Made by a program: the position numbers and the translations under genes. The notes under the pieces were generated by a model that did not search any database, had not been told where the DNA came from, and saw only the letters and a program-made list of their open reading frames with translations. A stretch of DNA of 26,546 bases from Bacteroidales bacterium UBA1204 (lineage in GTDB: Bacteria; Bacteroidota; Bacteroidia; Bacteroidales; F082): positions 212 through 26,757 of the forward strand of contig DBXU01000154.1 of assembly GCA_002310075.1 (NCBI GenBank), read 5' to 3'. Shown here one piece after another: positions 26,303 through 26,546 of this stretch. Position 1 is the first letter of the stretch. Each line of letters opens with the position of its first letter.

Positions 26303-26546
26303 TCATCTTTTGTTCGTCCTGATGAAATGTCCCTCTTGAACAGCAACAAATGTTGCGACAACGGCTATAATGACCAACGGAACAAACGATTCCAAAAATA
26401 CCGTCAAAGGAACTCCAACAAAAAGCAAAACCCCAGTTACTTTGTTGGCAACAGTATGAGGAAAGATGCATTTTTTGTACATCACTAAGGCAGAGATTTC
26501 ATCAACAAACCTTACTCTAACACAAAGCTCCTCGGATAGAAGTCGC
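26303..26546 (-). CDS. C-terminal end of an unidentified integral membrane protein (partial)
   Basis: The frame is open from the right edge of the window and gives 80 visible residues, so the start is missing. The readable end has a basic/aromatic stretch (ISALVMYKKCIFPHTVANKVTG) followed by one long or two short membrane segments (VLLFVGVPLTVFLESFVPLVIIAVVATFVAV) and the tail QEGHFIRTNKR. That HTVANKVTG loop before terminal helices is loosely like the end of CDP-alcohol phosphatidyltransferases, but I cannot confirm it from a fragment. It is read toward the MBL gene on the same strand, with a 111-bp gap that contains a separate promoter. Confidence 0.6.
   Translation of the reverse strand, partial: RLLSEELCVRVRFVDEISALVMYKKCIFPHTVANKVTGVLLFVGVPLTVFLESFVPLVIIAVVATFVAVQEGHFIRTNKR

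Noticed and set aside
26280..26471. A 63-codon minus-strand frame rich in Cys and Ser near the right edge.
   Set aside because: It is out of frame with the overlapping membrane-protein end, which has convincing hydrophobic segments and stays open to the window edge.

Overview
The window is a chromosomal segment of a member of the phylum Bacteroidota, most likely the order Bacteroidales. Four things point there: a complete type IX secretion (T9SS) core cluster in the order porP-porK-porL-porM-porN, a secreted protein ending in a T9SS sorting domain, the purH-mreBCD neighbourhood, and many copies of the Bacteroidota promoter element TAnnTTTG in front of genes. Genes are densely packed and moderately GC-rich, and intergenic DNA is AT-rich. 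No insertion sequence, phage, integrase or CRISPR array is visible.

Layout. 1-654: 3' part of groEL with a strong terminator. 770-3239: a membrane-anchored M23 peptidase and the site-2 protease RseP, each behind its own promoter. 3343-9447: the T9SS cluster (porP/sprF, then gldK/porK, gldL/porL, gldM/porM, gldN/porN), closed by a terminator. 9552-9625 (minus): tRNA-Pro(GGG) with its own -7 box and terminator. 9746-11643: trxB overlapping a GSCFA-family gene by 4 bp. 11663-13450 (minus): recJ. 13710-19469: purH (TTG start), mreB, mreC, mreD, mnmA and an RluA-type pseudouridine synthase. Two short heptad-type repeats lie in this run. 19462-21775 (minus): a GH3-family enzyme followed by a LysE-family exporter. 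21922-23496: a parallel beta-helix protein with an N-terminal signal peptide and a C-terminal T9SS type A sorting domain. 23477-26191 (minus): a ComEC-like metallo-beta-lactamase-fold protein, a GNAT acetyltransferase and an unknown 210-aa protein with a nuclease-like motif. 26303-26546 (minus): the C-terminal end of an unidentified membrane protein.

How the genes work together. PorL and PorM form the proton-driven inner-membrane motor, PorK and PorN the outer-membrane-associated ring, and PorP is an outer-membrane barrel. The beta-helix protein at 21922 is a probable substrate of this machine. RseP and the M23 peptidase belong to envelope stress response and wall remodelling, and MreBCD to cell elongation. 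The rest (GroEL, TrxB, RecJ, PurH, MnmA, RluA-type) is housekeeping.

Most of the window is conserved core genome. The least explained part is 23477-26546. There the MBL protein, the acetyltransferase and the unknown protein lie on one strand with short gaps. I found no convincing evidence that they form a new system and list them only as a candidate.
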